64,000 bases of DNA from Desulfosarcinaceae bacterium (GTDB taxonomy: Bacteria > Desulfobacterota > Desulfobacteria > Desulfobacterales > Desulfosarcinaceae): contig JASJCL010000005.1 of NCBI GenBank assembly GCA_030066015.1, forward strand, positions 16,291 to 80,290, read 5' to 3'. How positions within the stretch are numbered: position 1 is the first letter of the stretch; each line of letters opens with the position of its first letter. This document shows, piece by piece, positions 1 through 8,779 of the stretch. The notes under the pieces were generated by a model, which saw nothing but the letters and a program-made list of their open reading frames with translations, was not told the origin of the DNA and made no database searches. The position numbers and the translations under genes are program-made.

Positions 1-2
1 CC

Positions 3-446
3 TACAAGCTGCTTTTCTCCAAGGAAACCTTCTACCTCATCGGCTACTGCGATACACGCCGAGCGGTGCGGACCTTCTCCCTGGACCGAATGGAGAACTG
101 CACGGTCACGCAGGTCACTTTCGAACCGCCGGATGCGCTCGCGCTGGCAGCGCTGATCGAGGGCAGTTTCGGTATCTACCAGGGCGAGCCCAGCCGTGTG
201 AAAGTCCGCTTCAGTGCCGCCGTGGCAGGGTACATCGAAGAGAAGATATGGCACAACAGCCAGACAACCGAGCGCCAGAGCGATGGCAGTTTGATGTTTA
301 CGGCGCAGGTTGCCGGACTGGAGGAGATCAAGCATTGGATTTTGCGGTGGGGCGCCGAGGCCGAGGTTCTGGAACCGGTCAGGTTGCGGCAAGCGCTGGC
401 CCATGAGGCGCAACGGATGGTATTGCGGTATTCGCAGGAGGATTAG
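3..446 (+). CDS. WYL-domain transcriptional regulator, C-terminal part (partial)
   Basis: The reading frame is open from the window edge, so the N-terminal part (normally a helix-turn-helix) lies outside. The visible 147 codons start in a WYL core with the pattern YLIGYCDTRR followed by RTFSLDRM, typical of the strand and arginine cluster of WYL domains. It ends with a WCX-type C-terminal extension (GEPSRVKVRFS, then an IKHWILRWG helix). WYL proteins are ligand- or nucleic-acid-sensing regulators, often of DNA-damage or defence genes. The target cannot be told from here. The next gene starts 9 bases downstream, so the two may be co-transcribed. Confidence 0.8.
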   Translation, partial: YKLLFSKETFYLIGYCDTRRAVRTFSLDRMENCTVTQVTFEPPDALALAALIEGSFGIYQGEPSRVKVRFSAAVAGYIEEKIWHNSQTTERQSDGSLMFTAQVAGLEEIKHWILRWGAEAEVLEPVRLRQALAHEAQRMVLRYSQED

Positions 447-455
447 TTCGAAGCC

Positions 456-1241
456 ATGGAATCGCTTCACGCCACCCTAATCCAGGCGGATTTGACCTGG
501 GAGGACGGCGCCGCCAACCGGGACGCTCTCAGTCGGATGATCGCGTCGGTCGACGACCCCGGAGACCTCATCGTGCTGCCGGAAATGTTCGCCACTGGAT
601 TCAGCATGGCGCCCGAGGGGCTGGCCGAAACGATGACGGGGGAGAGCGTCCAGTGGCTGAGCCGGGTCGCCGCCGAGACCGGGGCGGCCGTCACCGGCAG
701 CCTCATGATGGTCGATGCGAACCTTTATTACAATCGTCTCATTTGGATGACGCCCGACGGCAAGTTCCGCACGTATGACAAGAAGCATCTCTTCACCTAC
801 GCTGGAGAAGATACGGTATACGCGGCCGGTACCCGTCCTTTGCAGGTCTCCCTGAAAGGTTGGCAGATCCGCCCCATGATCTGCTACGATCTTCGCTTTC
901 CCGCCTGGGTGCGAAACCGGCGGCCGTATTACGATCTGGCCCTGTTCGTGGCCAACTGGCCAGCCGCGCGCGCCGACCACTGGCGCACCCTCCTCAAAGC
1001 ACGGGCCATCGAAAACCAAAGCTACGTCATTGGCGTTAATCGCGTGGGCGAGGACGGCAACGGGCAGGTCTACAGCGGGGACTCCATGGTGGTCGATCCG
1101 GCGGGACGTATCTGCTTCCATCGGGCGTTGGAACCCTGCGTTCACCGTCTCGAACTGGATCGTGAACTACTGCGAACATATCGGCGGGATTTCCCCGCAC
1201 TGGCGGACGCAGACGACTTCTCGTGGCGGAAATCGGAATAA
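456..1241 (+). CDS. Carbon-nitrogen hydrolase, omega-amidase (YafV/Nit2) type
   Basis: A 261-residue nitrilase-superfamily enzyme. The catalytic Glu-Lys-Cys triad is visible as LPEMFATGF (Glu near 43), YDKKHLF (Lys near 109) and MICYDLRFP (Cys near 143). Length and the PEMFATGFSM motif match the omega-amidase branch (YafV, Nit2), which hydrolyses alpha-ketoglutaramate and alpha-ketosuccinamate, the by-products of glutamine and asparagine transamination. The protein is soluble, with no signal peptide. An aminotransferase is encoded 840 bases away on the other strand, which fits transamination repair, but this link is inference. The start ATG follows an AGGAGG sequence that lies inside the end of the upstream gene. 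Confidence 0.85.
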   Translation: MESLHATLIQADLTWEDGAANRDALSRMIASVDDPGDLIVLPEMFATGFSMAPEGLAETMTGESVQWLSRVAAETGAAVTGSLMMVDANLYYNRLIWMTPDGKFRTYDKKHLFTYAGEDTVYAAGTRPLQVSLKGWQIRPMICYDLRFPAWVRNRRPYYDLALFVANWPAARADHWRTLLKARAIENQSYVIGVNRVGEDGNGQVYSGDSMVVDPAGRICFHRALEPCVHRLELDRELLRTYRRDFPALADADDFSWRKSE

Positions 1242-1276
1242 ATCCAACTATTGGGAAGATGGATCGACGCGATCCC

Positions 1277-1304
1277 CCCGCCCGCACCGATGTGGTCGGG
1301 CGGG
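1277..1304. terminator. GC-rich hairpin between convergent genes
   Basis: An 8-bp perfect inverted repeat (CCCGCCCG at 1277-1284, CGGGCGGG at 1297-1304) is extended inward by ACC/GGT. It sits between the convergent hydrolase gene and the YSC84 gene. There is no T-run on either side, so it is a terminator-like hairpin at best. Confidence 0.35.
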
Positions 1305-1381
1305 CTGTCCCAAGGCGGTCCAATGCGACCGTGGGGACGAAGTGTGTCCGCGCCACTCACCAGGGATGGGCCAGCGCATCC

Positions 1382-1966
1382 TCAGGGAGCGCTTAAAGGG
1401 GTGTAGGAGAATTTCTGCCCACCAACGGTGGCCTCGTACATGAGCCCGCCCTTGGCGTGGATGAACACCGCCATACCCTTGTGGTAGCCAACCACGGCCT
1501 GCTTCCCCGTAGCGGGTCCGGCACTGGCCCCGGCGGTGGCGCCCTGGGTGCCGGCTTTCGCCTGCACGCCGGCTGTGATTGCCACTGCAGATGCCGTCGC
1601 ATCGAATTCAAAGCTGCCGCTGGTGAACTCGTCGAAAGCGCGCTTGTCCTGGAAGAAGATAATTTGGCTGAAGGCCTGCCCCCCCGCCTGCAGGCCGATG
1701 GTGGCTTTTACCAGGCTGGTCTCACCAACTGCTTGTGCCCCCCGGTAAACCCGCCCCTGGCCATAGGCGCCGCCGATCACAAAACCGCCTTTGCCGACAA
1801 CGGGAAATACGGCCCAACCGTAGGCGTCTTCAAAAAAGGGCTGCACCGTTTCCGACTTCTTGAAAATGGCCATGGTGTCGACGTACCGATCGGCATGAGC
1901 GCCGCTGACGCTGATCAGCAGCAGTGCCAGAGCGATGATCACTGAACCTGTTCGTTGCCACTTCAT
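1382..1966 (-). CDS. Secreted YSC84/SYLF-domain lipid-binding protein
   Basis: A 194-residue protein with a classic signal peptide (about residues 1-25: basic MKWQRTG start, hydrophobic core, cleavage after SGAHA). The mature part has the SYLF/YSC84 features: an early FFEDAYGWAVFP segment, the glycine-rich GKGGFVIGGAYGQGRVY stretch, and a later alanine/glycine-rich region. Bacterial members are periplasmic and the fold binds phosphoinositides in eukaryotes; the bacterial ligand is not settled. The start at 1966 is chosen because AAAGGAG lies just upstream and the signal peptide begins there; an in-frame start at 2014 has no such support. Confidence 0.85.
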   Translation of the reverse strand: MKWQRTGSVIIALALLLISVSGAHADRYVDTMAIFKKSETVQPFFEDAYGWAVFPVVGKGGFVIGGAYGQGRVYRGAQAVGETSLVKATIGLQAGGQAFSQIIFFQDKRAFDEFTSGSFEFDATASAVAITAGVQAKAGTQGATAGASAGPATGKQAVVGYHKGMAVFIHAKGGLMYEATVGGQKFSYTPLSAP

Positions 1967-2080
1967 GGCGATGACTCCTTTGCCGTATAGGAAGTATATT
2001 GGCGGGCTCCGCACACCCGCAGTGGAATGGTAAGCGCCGAATCTCGCGCGTCAATCCTTTGTCGACCTCAGAGCGGCAAT

Positions 2081-3238
2081 TCAGGGATGTGTCGCCAATT
2101 TGCCCAACCGCTGGCCGGCCGCTTTCAATACAGCGGCATCCCTAGAAAAATGCAATCGTATTAGATGGTTAACAGGTTCATGAAAAAAACTGGAACCCGG
2201 AACGGCGGCTACGCCGATCTCCTTTGCCATCCAGCGGCAAAAGGCCACATCGTCGGTCACACCGAATGCCGATACGTCCACCATTACATAATAGGCGCCC
2301 TGGGGAACGGTGTAGGTCAAACCGGCGCCGTCTAAATACCCCAAAAAAAGGTCCCGCTTCGCGATATAGTCGGCCGTCAAGGCGAGGTAGTAGTCCGAGG
2401 GCAGTTCAAGGGCTGTGACAGCGGCCTCCTGAAGTGGGGCCGCCGCCCCCACGGTGAGAAAGTCGTGCACCTTGCGTGCCCCGGCGATGACGCGTTGATG
2501 CGCTATCACGTAGCCCAGCCGCCAGCCCGTCATGTTATAGGTTTTGGAAAGGGAACTGCACGAAATGGTGCGTTCGAACATCTCCGGCAGAGCGGCAATG
2601 TAATGGTGTCGGTGCGGCGGGTAGACGATATGCTCGTATACCTCGTCGGTAATGACGAAGGCGTCGAACTCCTTGGCCAGGTCGGCGATGATCGTCAACT
2701 CTTCCAGGGAGAAGACCTTCCCGGACGGGTTGGCCGGATTGCAGAGGACGATGGCCTTCGGTTGCTGCAAAAAAGCGCGCCGAAGTTCTTTTGGGTCGAA
2801 ACCGAAGTCAGGCGGGTGCAGCGGCACATAGATGGGCTCCGCACCACTGAGAATGGTGTCGGCACCATAATTCTCATAGTACGGGGAGAAGATGATGACC
2901 TTATCTCCGGGATTGCAGGCCGTCATCATGGCCGTCATCATCGCTTCGGTGCTACCGCAGGTCACCACCACGTGTGTATCGGCCTCAAGATCCAACCCCA
3001 TCCAATGGCGCTGCTTTTTTACCAGTGCTTCACGAAAGCGGGGCGCGCCCCAGGTAACGGCATACTGGTGGGGGCCCTCGGCCATGGCCCGTTTACCGGC
3101 GGCCAGAACCTCCGGCGGTGGATCCGCATCGGGAAAGCCCTGGGAGAGGTTGATGGCATCAAACTGGTGGGCCACGCGCGTCATTTCGCGAATGACGGAT
3201 TCGGTAAAATGGGAGAGGCGCTGGGCGGTGGCGGGCAT
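2081..3238 (-). CDS. PLP-dependent class I/II aminotransferase
   Basis: A 385-residue fold-type I aminotransferase. Visible landmarks are the N-terminal NLSQGFPD segment (30-37), the cofactor loop CNPANPSGK (166-174), ITDEVYEH with the pyridine-binding Asp (198), the Schiff-base lysine in SSLSKTYNMTGWR (K232), and the phosphate-binding Arg (240). The NLSQGFPD start resembles aspartate, methionine and kynurenine/glutamine transaminase groups; the substrate cannot be fixed from sequence. Start 3238 has GGAGGAAG in front; longer in-frame starts lack a ribosome site and add residues that do not look like the family. The indolepyruvate oxidoreductase genes lie upstream, which would fit aromatic amino acid transamination (inference). 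Confidence 0.88.
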   Translation of the reverse strand: MPATAQRLSHFTESVIREMTRVAHQFDAINLSQGFPDADPPPEVLAAGKRAMAEGPHQYAVTWGAPRFREALVKKQRHWMGLDLEADTHVVVTCGSTEAMMTAMMTACNPGDKVIIFSPYYENYGADTILSGAEPIYVPLHPPDFGFDPKELRRAFLQQPKAIVLCNPANPSGKVFSLEELTIIADLAKEFDAFVITDEVYEHIVYPPHRHHYIAALPEMFERTISCSSLSKTYNMTGWRLGYVIAHQRVIAGARKVHDFLTVGAAAPLQEAAVTALELPSDYYLALTADYIAKRDLFLGYLDGAGLTYTVPQGAYYVMVDVSAFGVTDDVAFCRWMAKEIGVAAVPGSSFFHEPVNHLIRLHFSRDAAVLKAAGQRLGKLATHP

Positions 3239-3650
3239 GCTTCCTCCGAGTATAGAAAAGCCGGCGAACAAGGGGATTATTGGATATGGATCGTCTCGAC
3301 TTGAAACTTGGGTATACGCGATGGGGGAATGGTTCGCAAGTTTTCGCTGCGGGCAATCGGGTCGGCCGCATGCCCTCTGCGGTTGGCCCCTTGTCGGTGT
3401 GCCAAGGACCCGCCGACTGATCGAAGTTGGAGCGGTCGATGCCGGACAGCGCTGCAACGGCATCTCACGGAACGAATGGGCCGCCGCTATCACTGGGGCC
3501 TGTCACCCTACCAGAAGCGGTGCGACACGCTCCTGAGCCGGTATCCCCAGATGGTGGCCGAGAGCGGATATGAAGGCGGTGAGGGCAACTACGGGGGTGG
3601 GTCCGGAACATAGGCCCGAGGTGGGTGAGCGCACCTGTGCACGCTTTTTC

Positions 3651-3899
3651 GGCTCATACGGCCATCCGAACAGGGACCGCCTGCCCAGGGCAGGTGACCG
3701 CTACGCCGCTGGTGAGGGCTTCGCTGAGATCGGCGATTTCCACGAAAACGGCAACTGGTTTTACCATATCCATCTTCAGGTGCTCACCGAGTTGGGCCTG
3801 TCCCGCGGCGACCTCTCCAACGGGTATTGTGTCGAAGAGGACCTCGGAGCGATCAACGACATCTGCCCCTCCCCCATCCCGCTTTTCAGACGCACCTAA
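3651..3899 (+). pseudogene. Remnant of an M23 (LytM-type) metallopeptidase domain
   Basis: The frame from about 3651 encodes the second half of an M23 peptidase fold: a YGHPNRD segment, GDRYAAGEGFAEIGD, and ENGNWFYHIHLQ, where HxH matches the last zinc-binding motif of the family. It ends in a CPSPIPLFRR tail seen when this domain sits at the C-terminus of a larger protein. Nothing upstream in any frame continues the domain: the first zinc-binding half and a signal peptide or start are missing. I read it as a decayed gene. Its stop overlaps the end of iorB on the other strand. The rest of the gap, 3239-3650, holds no recognisable gene. Confidence 0.5.
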
Positions 3900-4462
3900 T
3901 CCAAAAAAAGTTTGCGGTTGCTCGCCAGCATCCCACCGGTCATAAGGTCATCCATGGCCTGGAGATAGTCGGCCTGCGAGATGCCGGGGACGAGGCCCTC
4001 TTGATGGATGGTCTTTAGCACCCGCATATTCTGCTGTCGGGCGTCGGTCAAATCTGGATCATGCACGCTGACCAGGCGTACCTGGCGCTCCTGGCAGGCG
4101 GCCGCCAGATCTTCCGCGGAGATCTCTGCGGCCTCGCCGGTCCGCACGCCCAGCGGCTGCCACACCGTATCGTAATAGATCAGGGTGCCCCCGGGCCGCG
4201 CGGCCGAATCCAGGCCGCGCATGGCCTCATGCCGTTCCAACGACACCACCAGATCGGCCTGATGGCCGGGGATCAGCGGCGTGCCGGCGGCGATCCCGAG
4301 GCGGATCTGGGACACCACCACCCCGCCGCGTTGGGCCAGGCCGTGGGTATCCACCGCCACCGCGGACTGACCGCTGTGATCGGCGGCCCGAAGGATGATT
4401 TCGCTGAGCAGGCCGATCCCCTGTCCGCCAACGCCGATGAGGTAGATGTTGAAGGTGGTCAT
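3896..4462 (-). CDS. iorB: Indolepyruvate:ferredoxin oxidoreductase, beta subunit
   Basis: A 188-residue gamma-type subunit of 2-oxoacid:ferredoxin oxidoreductase. It opens with IYLIGVGGQGIG and has the family segment DTHGLAQRGG, both typical of the CoA-binding domain. With IorA it oxidatively decarboxylates aryl pyruvates (indolepyruvate, phenylpyruvate) to aryl-acetyl-CoA with ferredoxin as acceptor, in the cytoplasm of anaerobes. The start at 4462 follows GAGGA and overlaps the iorA stop by 4 bases, so the two are translationally coupled. Confidence 0.9.
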   Translation of the reverse strand: MTTFNIYLIGVGGQGIGLLSEIILRAADHSGQSAVAVDTHGLAQRGGVVVSQIRLGIAAGTPLIPGHQADLVVSLERHEAMRGLDSAARPGGTLIYYDTVWQPLGVRTGEAAEISAEDLAAACQERQVRLVSVHDPDLTDARQQNMRVLKTIHQEGLVPGISQADYLQAMDDLMTGGMLASNRKLFLD

Positions 4463-6348
4463 GGCGGGTCCTCCTCGGTGGATCGGATCTGGGGTTTGGT
4501 GATGGCCTCCACTGGGCAGGTCTGACGGCAGGAGGCGTCGCCGATGCAGAGGTCGGGGTTGACGCTCACCCGCCCATCGGCATGCCGCACAAAGCTGGGG
4601 CAACCGAACCGGGCGACGCAGGCATGACTTTGGACGCAGCTCTCCTGGTCTACGCCGACTTGCCGTAACTGATAGTTGGGCCTGCGGCGTTGCTCACGGG
4701 TGAACTTGAGCATGCAGGGATGTCGGGCGATGACGACGCTGAAGCCCTTCACCGCGAGGGCCTCCTGCAGGCGCCGCCCCAGTTCGGCCTGCTGGTATGT
4801 ATCCACCTCGAAGATGGCCTCGATTCCGAATCCCTGCAGCACCTGGCGAAGGGGGATCCCCACCGTTTCGGTGTTGAAGTTGCGGCCGGAGGCGGCGTGG
4901 TCCTGGTGGCCCGTCATGGCCGTCGTGCCGTTCTCCATGAGAATGAGGGTCAGGTTGTGACGGTTGAAGAGGGCGTTGACGACCCCCGGCAGGGCCGCAT
5001 GAAAGAAGGTGGAGTCGCCCATGAAGGCCACGACCCGCCTGGTCTGGTTGAACAGCCCCAATCCGCTGCCCATCGCGGTCGAGGCCCCCATGCACATGAG
5101 TAGCTGCCCCATTTCGTAGGGCGGCAGGTAGCCCAGGGTATGGCAGCCGATATCGGCGACGGTGATGTCGGCGTCGGCCAGCACCGCCTTGATAGCGTGG
5201 AAGGCGCTGCGATGGCCGCAGCCGGGGCACATCTGGGCCGGTCGCTCAGGGACGCTGAGGGGTGCTGGCGTTGATGCCGCGGGAACCACATCGGGCCAGA
5301 CCTGGTACAGGAGGTGCCGCACCTTGTCCGGTGTATACTCGCCCATCCAGGCGGCTTGATCCGTTTTGCCGGTGATCTTGGTCCGGAGGCCGGCATCGAA
5401 GGCCAGGGATTTGATCTCCATCTCCATGAGGTTGTCCAACTCCTCGAGCACGAAAACCTCTTCGTGAGTGGCGAGAAAGTCGCGCACCGTCTCTCTGGCC
5501 AATGGATAGGAGAGGGCCAGTTTGAGGACCTCGGGCGTGTCCTCGGTTTCCGCCAGAACGGCTTCGGCGGACAAAGCGGTCAGGCCGGTGGTAATGATGC
5601 CCCGCCGCTTGGAGGTGCCGCTGACCCGATTGAGGGCGGTGGTCTCTGCAAAGGTGCGCACGGCGGACAACCTCTCCAGGGCCCGCTCTTTCATGGGGAA
5701 GACGTTGGCCGCTATGGGAATGTAGGGGCCGTTGGCCGGATCGAAGCGGGGCGTGTCATCACGCGGGTGGGGCCGCCAGGCGTCGAAAGCGAGTTTCGCC
5801 TTGGCGTGGCAGACATGGGTTGTGAGACGCAGAATCACGGGCATATGCTGCGTCCGGGCGAGCTTGGCGGCGGCCTTGTAGAAGGTGTAAGCCTCACCCG
5901 GGTCCGCCGGTTCGAATACCGGCGTGTAGCTGAGCTGGGCGTAGTGCCGATTGTCCTGCTCGTTCTGGGAGGAATTGGCCCCGGGATCATCGCCCAGGAT
6001 GACGACCAGGCCACCGATGATGTTCATCAGACTCAATTGTACGAAGGTGTCGGCGGCCACGTTCAAGCCGACGCTCTTGAAGAAGACCGCCGCCAGGTGC
6101 CCATTGACGGCAGCGCCGTAGGCCACTTCGGTGGCCACCTTCTCATTCGTGGAGAATTCAAAGTAAAAGGGGCGCTCATCCGGCGGGATGCTGGCGATGG
6201 CCGCGGCAATTTCGGGTGTCGGCGAGCCGGGATAGGAGGTAACGACACGGGTCCCGGTCTCAATCATGGCCCGCACCAAGGCTGTGTTCCCCATGACGAT
6301 TTCACTGAATGGGGGACGCGTCAGCAACATGTTGCCCATCTTCTTCAT
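4459..6348 (-). CDS. iorA: Indolepyruvate:ferredoxin oxidoreductase, alpha subunit
   Basis: A 629-residue catalytic subunit. The order is a pyruvate-oxidoreductase pyrimidine domain (1-180, with NEKVATEVAYGA), a linker domain, a thiamine-diphosphate domain with CPGCGHRSAFHA (374-385) and GDSTFFH..N (444-473), and a C-terminal ferredoxin-like region (565-620). The latter holds Cys571, 577, 583 and Cys601, 607, 611: both cluster motifs lack the second cysteine of the usual CxxCxxC pattern (CVQS and CIGD). The start at 6348 has AAAGGAG upstream; an upstream in-frame start at 6432 looks non-coding. It overlaps iorB by 4 bases. Confidence 0.9.
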   Translation of the reverse strand: MKKMGNMLLTRPPFSEIVMGNTALVRAMIETGTRVVTSYPGSPTPEIAAAIASIPPDERPFYFEFSTNEKVATEVAYGAAVNGHLAAVFFKSVGLNVAADTFVQLSLMNIIGGLVVILGDDPGANSSQNEQDNRHYAQLSYTPVFEPADPGEAYTFYKAAAKLARTQHMPVILRLTTHVCHAKAKLAFDAWRPHPRDDTPRFDPANGPYIPIAANVFPMKERALERLSAVRTFAETTALNRVSGTSKRRGIITTGLTALSAEAVLAETEDTPEVLKLALSYPLARETVRDFLATHEEVFVLEELDNLMEMEIKSLAFDAGLRTKITGKTDQAAWMGEYTPDKVRHLLYQVWPDVVPAASTPAPLSVPERPAQMCPGCGHRSAFHAIKAVLADADITVADIGCHTLGYLPPYEMGQLLMCMGASTAMGSGLGLFNQTRRVVAFMGDSTFFHAALPGVVNALFNRHNLTLILMENGTTAMTGHQDHAASGRNFNTETVGIPLRQVLQGFGIEAIFEVDTYQQAELGRRLQEALAVKGFSVVIARHPCMLKFTREQRRRPNYQLRQVGVDQESCVQSHACVARFGCPSFVRHADGRVSVNPDLCIGDASCRQTCPVEAITKPQIRSTEEDPP

Positions 6349-6475
6349 GGCAGGGGTCTCCTTTCCCGGTGGGCTGGCGGTCTGCGGAACCGAGCGGGGG
6401 GCCGAACCGTGGGTCCGATTGCCCGAGCGCACATATCATATCAAAAAAATGGAAAAAGTTCGAATCGCGGGCAGG

Positions 6476-8758
6476 CTAGCGGATCAATTCGCGGCGGACG
6501 GTCGTGGCCAGCTTTTCCAAGGAGTAGGGCTTTTTCAGGTAGGCGCCGGCACCGCGATCCAGGGCTGCCTGAACACGCTCGGTCTGCGAATAACCGCTGG
6601 CGATGACGACTTTGATGCCGGGCCGACGCTTCGACAGGCGGGTAAAGGTTTCGAGACCATCGATACCGGGATCCATGATCATATCGAGTATCACCAGGTC
6701 GACCGCCTCCTTCTCAACGAAGGCCACCGCGGCCTCACCACTGGGCACCGTGGTCACTTGGTAGTCCAGGCGGGACAGCATCTGATCTGCCAGATCACGC
6801 TGCTCGGGGACATCATCCACGACCAGAATATGTTCTCCCTTACCCTTGTACTGCTTCAGATCGAAGTCAACTCTTTTTGCCAATGCTTCGCGTGTCGCAG
6901 GGAGGTATAGCGTGAAGACGGTGCCCTTGCCTTGGGTGCTGGATACGTCGATGTAGCCCTTGTGATCCTTGACCGTTCCCCACACCACGGCCATGCCAAG
7001 GCCAGTGCCGCTGCGCCCCATAACCTTCTTGGTAAAAAAGGGTTCGAAAATGTGCTCGAGATCCTCTGGTGATATGCCCTCGCCGGTATCGGTGACCGTC
7101 ATGGTGGCGTATTCCCCCGTGGCCACCCGATCATATCCCCTCAGGGGCTGGTCCACGTAGCGATTCTCGGTCGAGATCACCACCGTGCCCGTGCCCTGGA
7201 TCGCTTCGGAGGCATTGGAGACCAAGTTCATGACGGTTTTGGCCAGATGGAGGGCGGATCCCTTGACATTGAGCAGGTCCGACGCCAGGTGGGTTTCCAC
7301 GCGGATATGGGGATGAAAGCGGCACAATTTCTGAAAAACGGGGGTCTTCAGATACTCCTCCACAATAATATTCAGATTGACCACCTCGTTGACCACCACC
7401 CCGCGGCGTGCCAGGGTGAGCAGGTCCTGGACGATGGCCGCCGCGCGTTCACCCGATTGCTTGATCGCCGCCAGGGAGCCAATCATGGGACTATCCGCCG
7501 ACAGGTCCATGAGCAACATGTCCGGATAACCCACGATGGCGGAGAGAATGTTGTTGAGGTCGTGGGCCACACCGCCGGCCAGTGTCCCCAGGGCCTCCAT
7601 CTTCTCCGCCCGTTGCAGGCGGGCCTCCAAGGCCCGCTCCTTGGTGCGGTCCTCGGCCAGTACCTGGGTCAGCGGCTCGCCGTCGATTTCGAGATGGCTG
7701 AGCGTCAGGCGGGCGTCATAGCAGCTGCCGTCCACGCGTCGCCATTCAACATCAAAGGCCACCAGGGCATTCCGGGTGGTCAGCTTCTCCTGGATCACCT
7801 CACTGTCGGTGCCACGACTGCATAGGTCTGTCAGACAGACCTGTTCCAGTCTCGCTCGGGAGCAGCCGACAAGGGTCAGCAAGGCGCCATTGCCCTCCTT
7901 GAAACGTCCCTGGCGATCCACCAAACCGATGCCCAGCAGGGCGTTTTCGAACAGACTGCGAAAACGTTTTTCCGAGGTTTCCAATGCGGAGAACAGATCC
8001 CTCAGATCGGCGTCCTTCCGTTCGAGCCTGGCCTGCATGCTGTTGAAGGCGTTCACCAAGCGCCCGATCTCATCCTGACGGCCGCTGGGCAGCGGCTGGT
8101 AGTGTCCTTCGGCGACGCCCTCGGTGGCCGTCATGAGCTTGCGGATGGGGCGGCCGATAAAGCGTCGAAAGGCGATCAGGAGGGTGATGATGAGCAGGGT
8201 CAAGCTGCCGACGACGATAATGGTCACGATCCGTCTGGCCAGTCGAATCGGTGCCAGATAGTCTTCTTCGGTGATGTAGCTGACGACGTCCCAGTCCCAA
8301 AAGGGGAAGTATCGCAGATGCACGCGCAGATCGCCGGATCCGAAATTCTGACGGCTGATGTCTCGGGGCAGGCGCCTGAATTCGGGGAATCGGGGATTCG
8401 GATGACCACCGGCGATGGAGTCCGCCACGATCTGCCGATTCCCCTCGACCACCATGAGATGGATATGATCGAAGTTGCGGCTGATGGCCCGAATCTCGGC
8501 CAGGGTTTCCTCCTTGACGGCCTGGCGAATCTCGGCGTCCTCCTCAAGCCGTAAATCGAGCAGGTAATTGAATCCATTGTCGCAGACAGCGATGCTCAAC
8601 CGGGATGCCAGACGCAGGTCGTTGTCGACTTGGTTGGTATAGTGGGTGTGCAGCGGCGGGAGCGCGAACGCCAGCAGAACGACGCCCAATAGCAGTCCCA
8701 TACCCAGAACGGGAAACACAATCAGGTAGATGAGATGACGGTGTGGATCCAATTGCAC
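6476..8758 (-). CDS. Membrane hybrid histidine kinase (HAMP-PAS-HisKA-HATPase-REC)
   Basis: A 760-residue sensor kinase. Transmembrane helices at about 8-33 and 176-197 flank a roughly 140-residue periplasmic domain. Then follow HAMP (198-250), PAS (260-375), the dimerisation helix with GGVAHDLNN (phospho-His 399), an ATPase domain with NLVSNASEAI, DTGEGI and GTGLGM, and a receiver domain (642-758) with ILVVDD and the acceptor Asp692 in LVILDM. The start is GTG at 8758 with GGGAAG upstream. It lies 21 bases after a periplasmic binding-protein gene in the same direction, so the binding protein may present ligand to the sensor domain (inference). No DNA-binding partner regulator is adjacent. 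Confidence 0.9.
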   Translation of the reverse strand: MQLDPHRHLIYLIVFPVLGMGLLLGVVLLAFALPPLHTHYTNQVDNDLRLASRLSIAVCDNGFNYLLDLRLEEDAEIRQAVKEETLAEIRAISRNFDHIHLMVVEGNRQIVADSIAGGHPNPRFPEFRRLPRDISRQNFGSGDLRVHLRYFPFWDWDVVSYITEEDYLAPIRLARRIVTIIVVGSLTLLIITLLIAFRRFIGRPIRKLMTATEGVAEGHYQPLPSGRQDEIGRLVNAFNSMQARLERKDADLRDLFSALETSEKRFRSLFENALLGIGLVDRQGRFKEGNGALLTLVGCSRARLEQVCLTDLCSRGTDSEVIQEKLTTRNALVAFDVEWRRVDGSCYDARLTLSHLEIDGEPLTQVLAEDRTKERALEARLQRAEKMEALGTLAGGVAHDLNNILSAIVGYPDMLLMDLSADSPMIGSLAAIKQSGERAAAIVQDLLTLARRGVVVNEVVNLNIIVEEYLKTPVFQKLCRFHPHIRVETHLASDLLNVKGSALHLAKTVMNLVSNASEAIQGTGTVVISTENRYVDQPLRGYDRVATGEYATMTVTDTGEGISPEDLEHIFEPFFTKKVMGRSGTGLGMAVVWGTVKDHKGYIDVSSTQGKGTVFTLYLPATREALAKRVDFDLKQYKGKGEHILVVDDVPEQRDLADQMLSRLDYQVTTVPSGEAAVAFVEKEAVDLVILDMIMDPGIDGLETFTRLSKRRPGIKVVIASGYSQTERVQAALDRGAGAYLKKPYSLEKLATTVRRELIR

Positions 8759-8779
8759 TGGTGTCTTCCCGCTAAGTCG

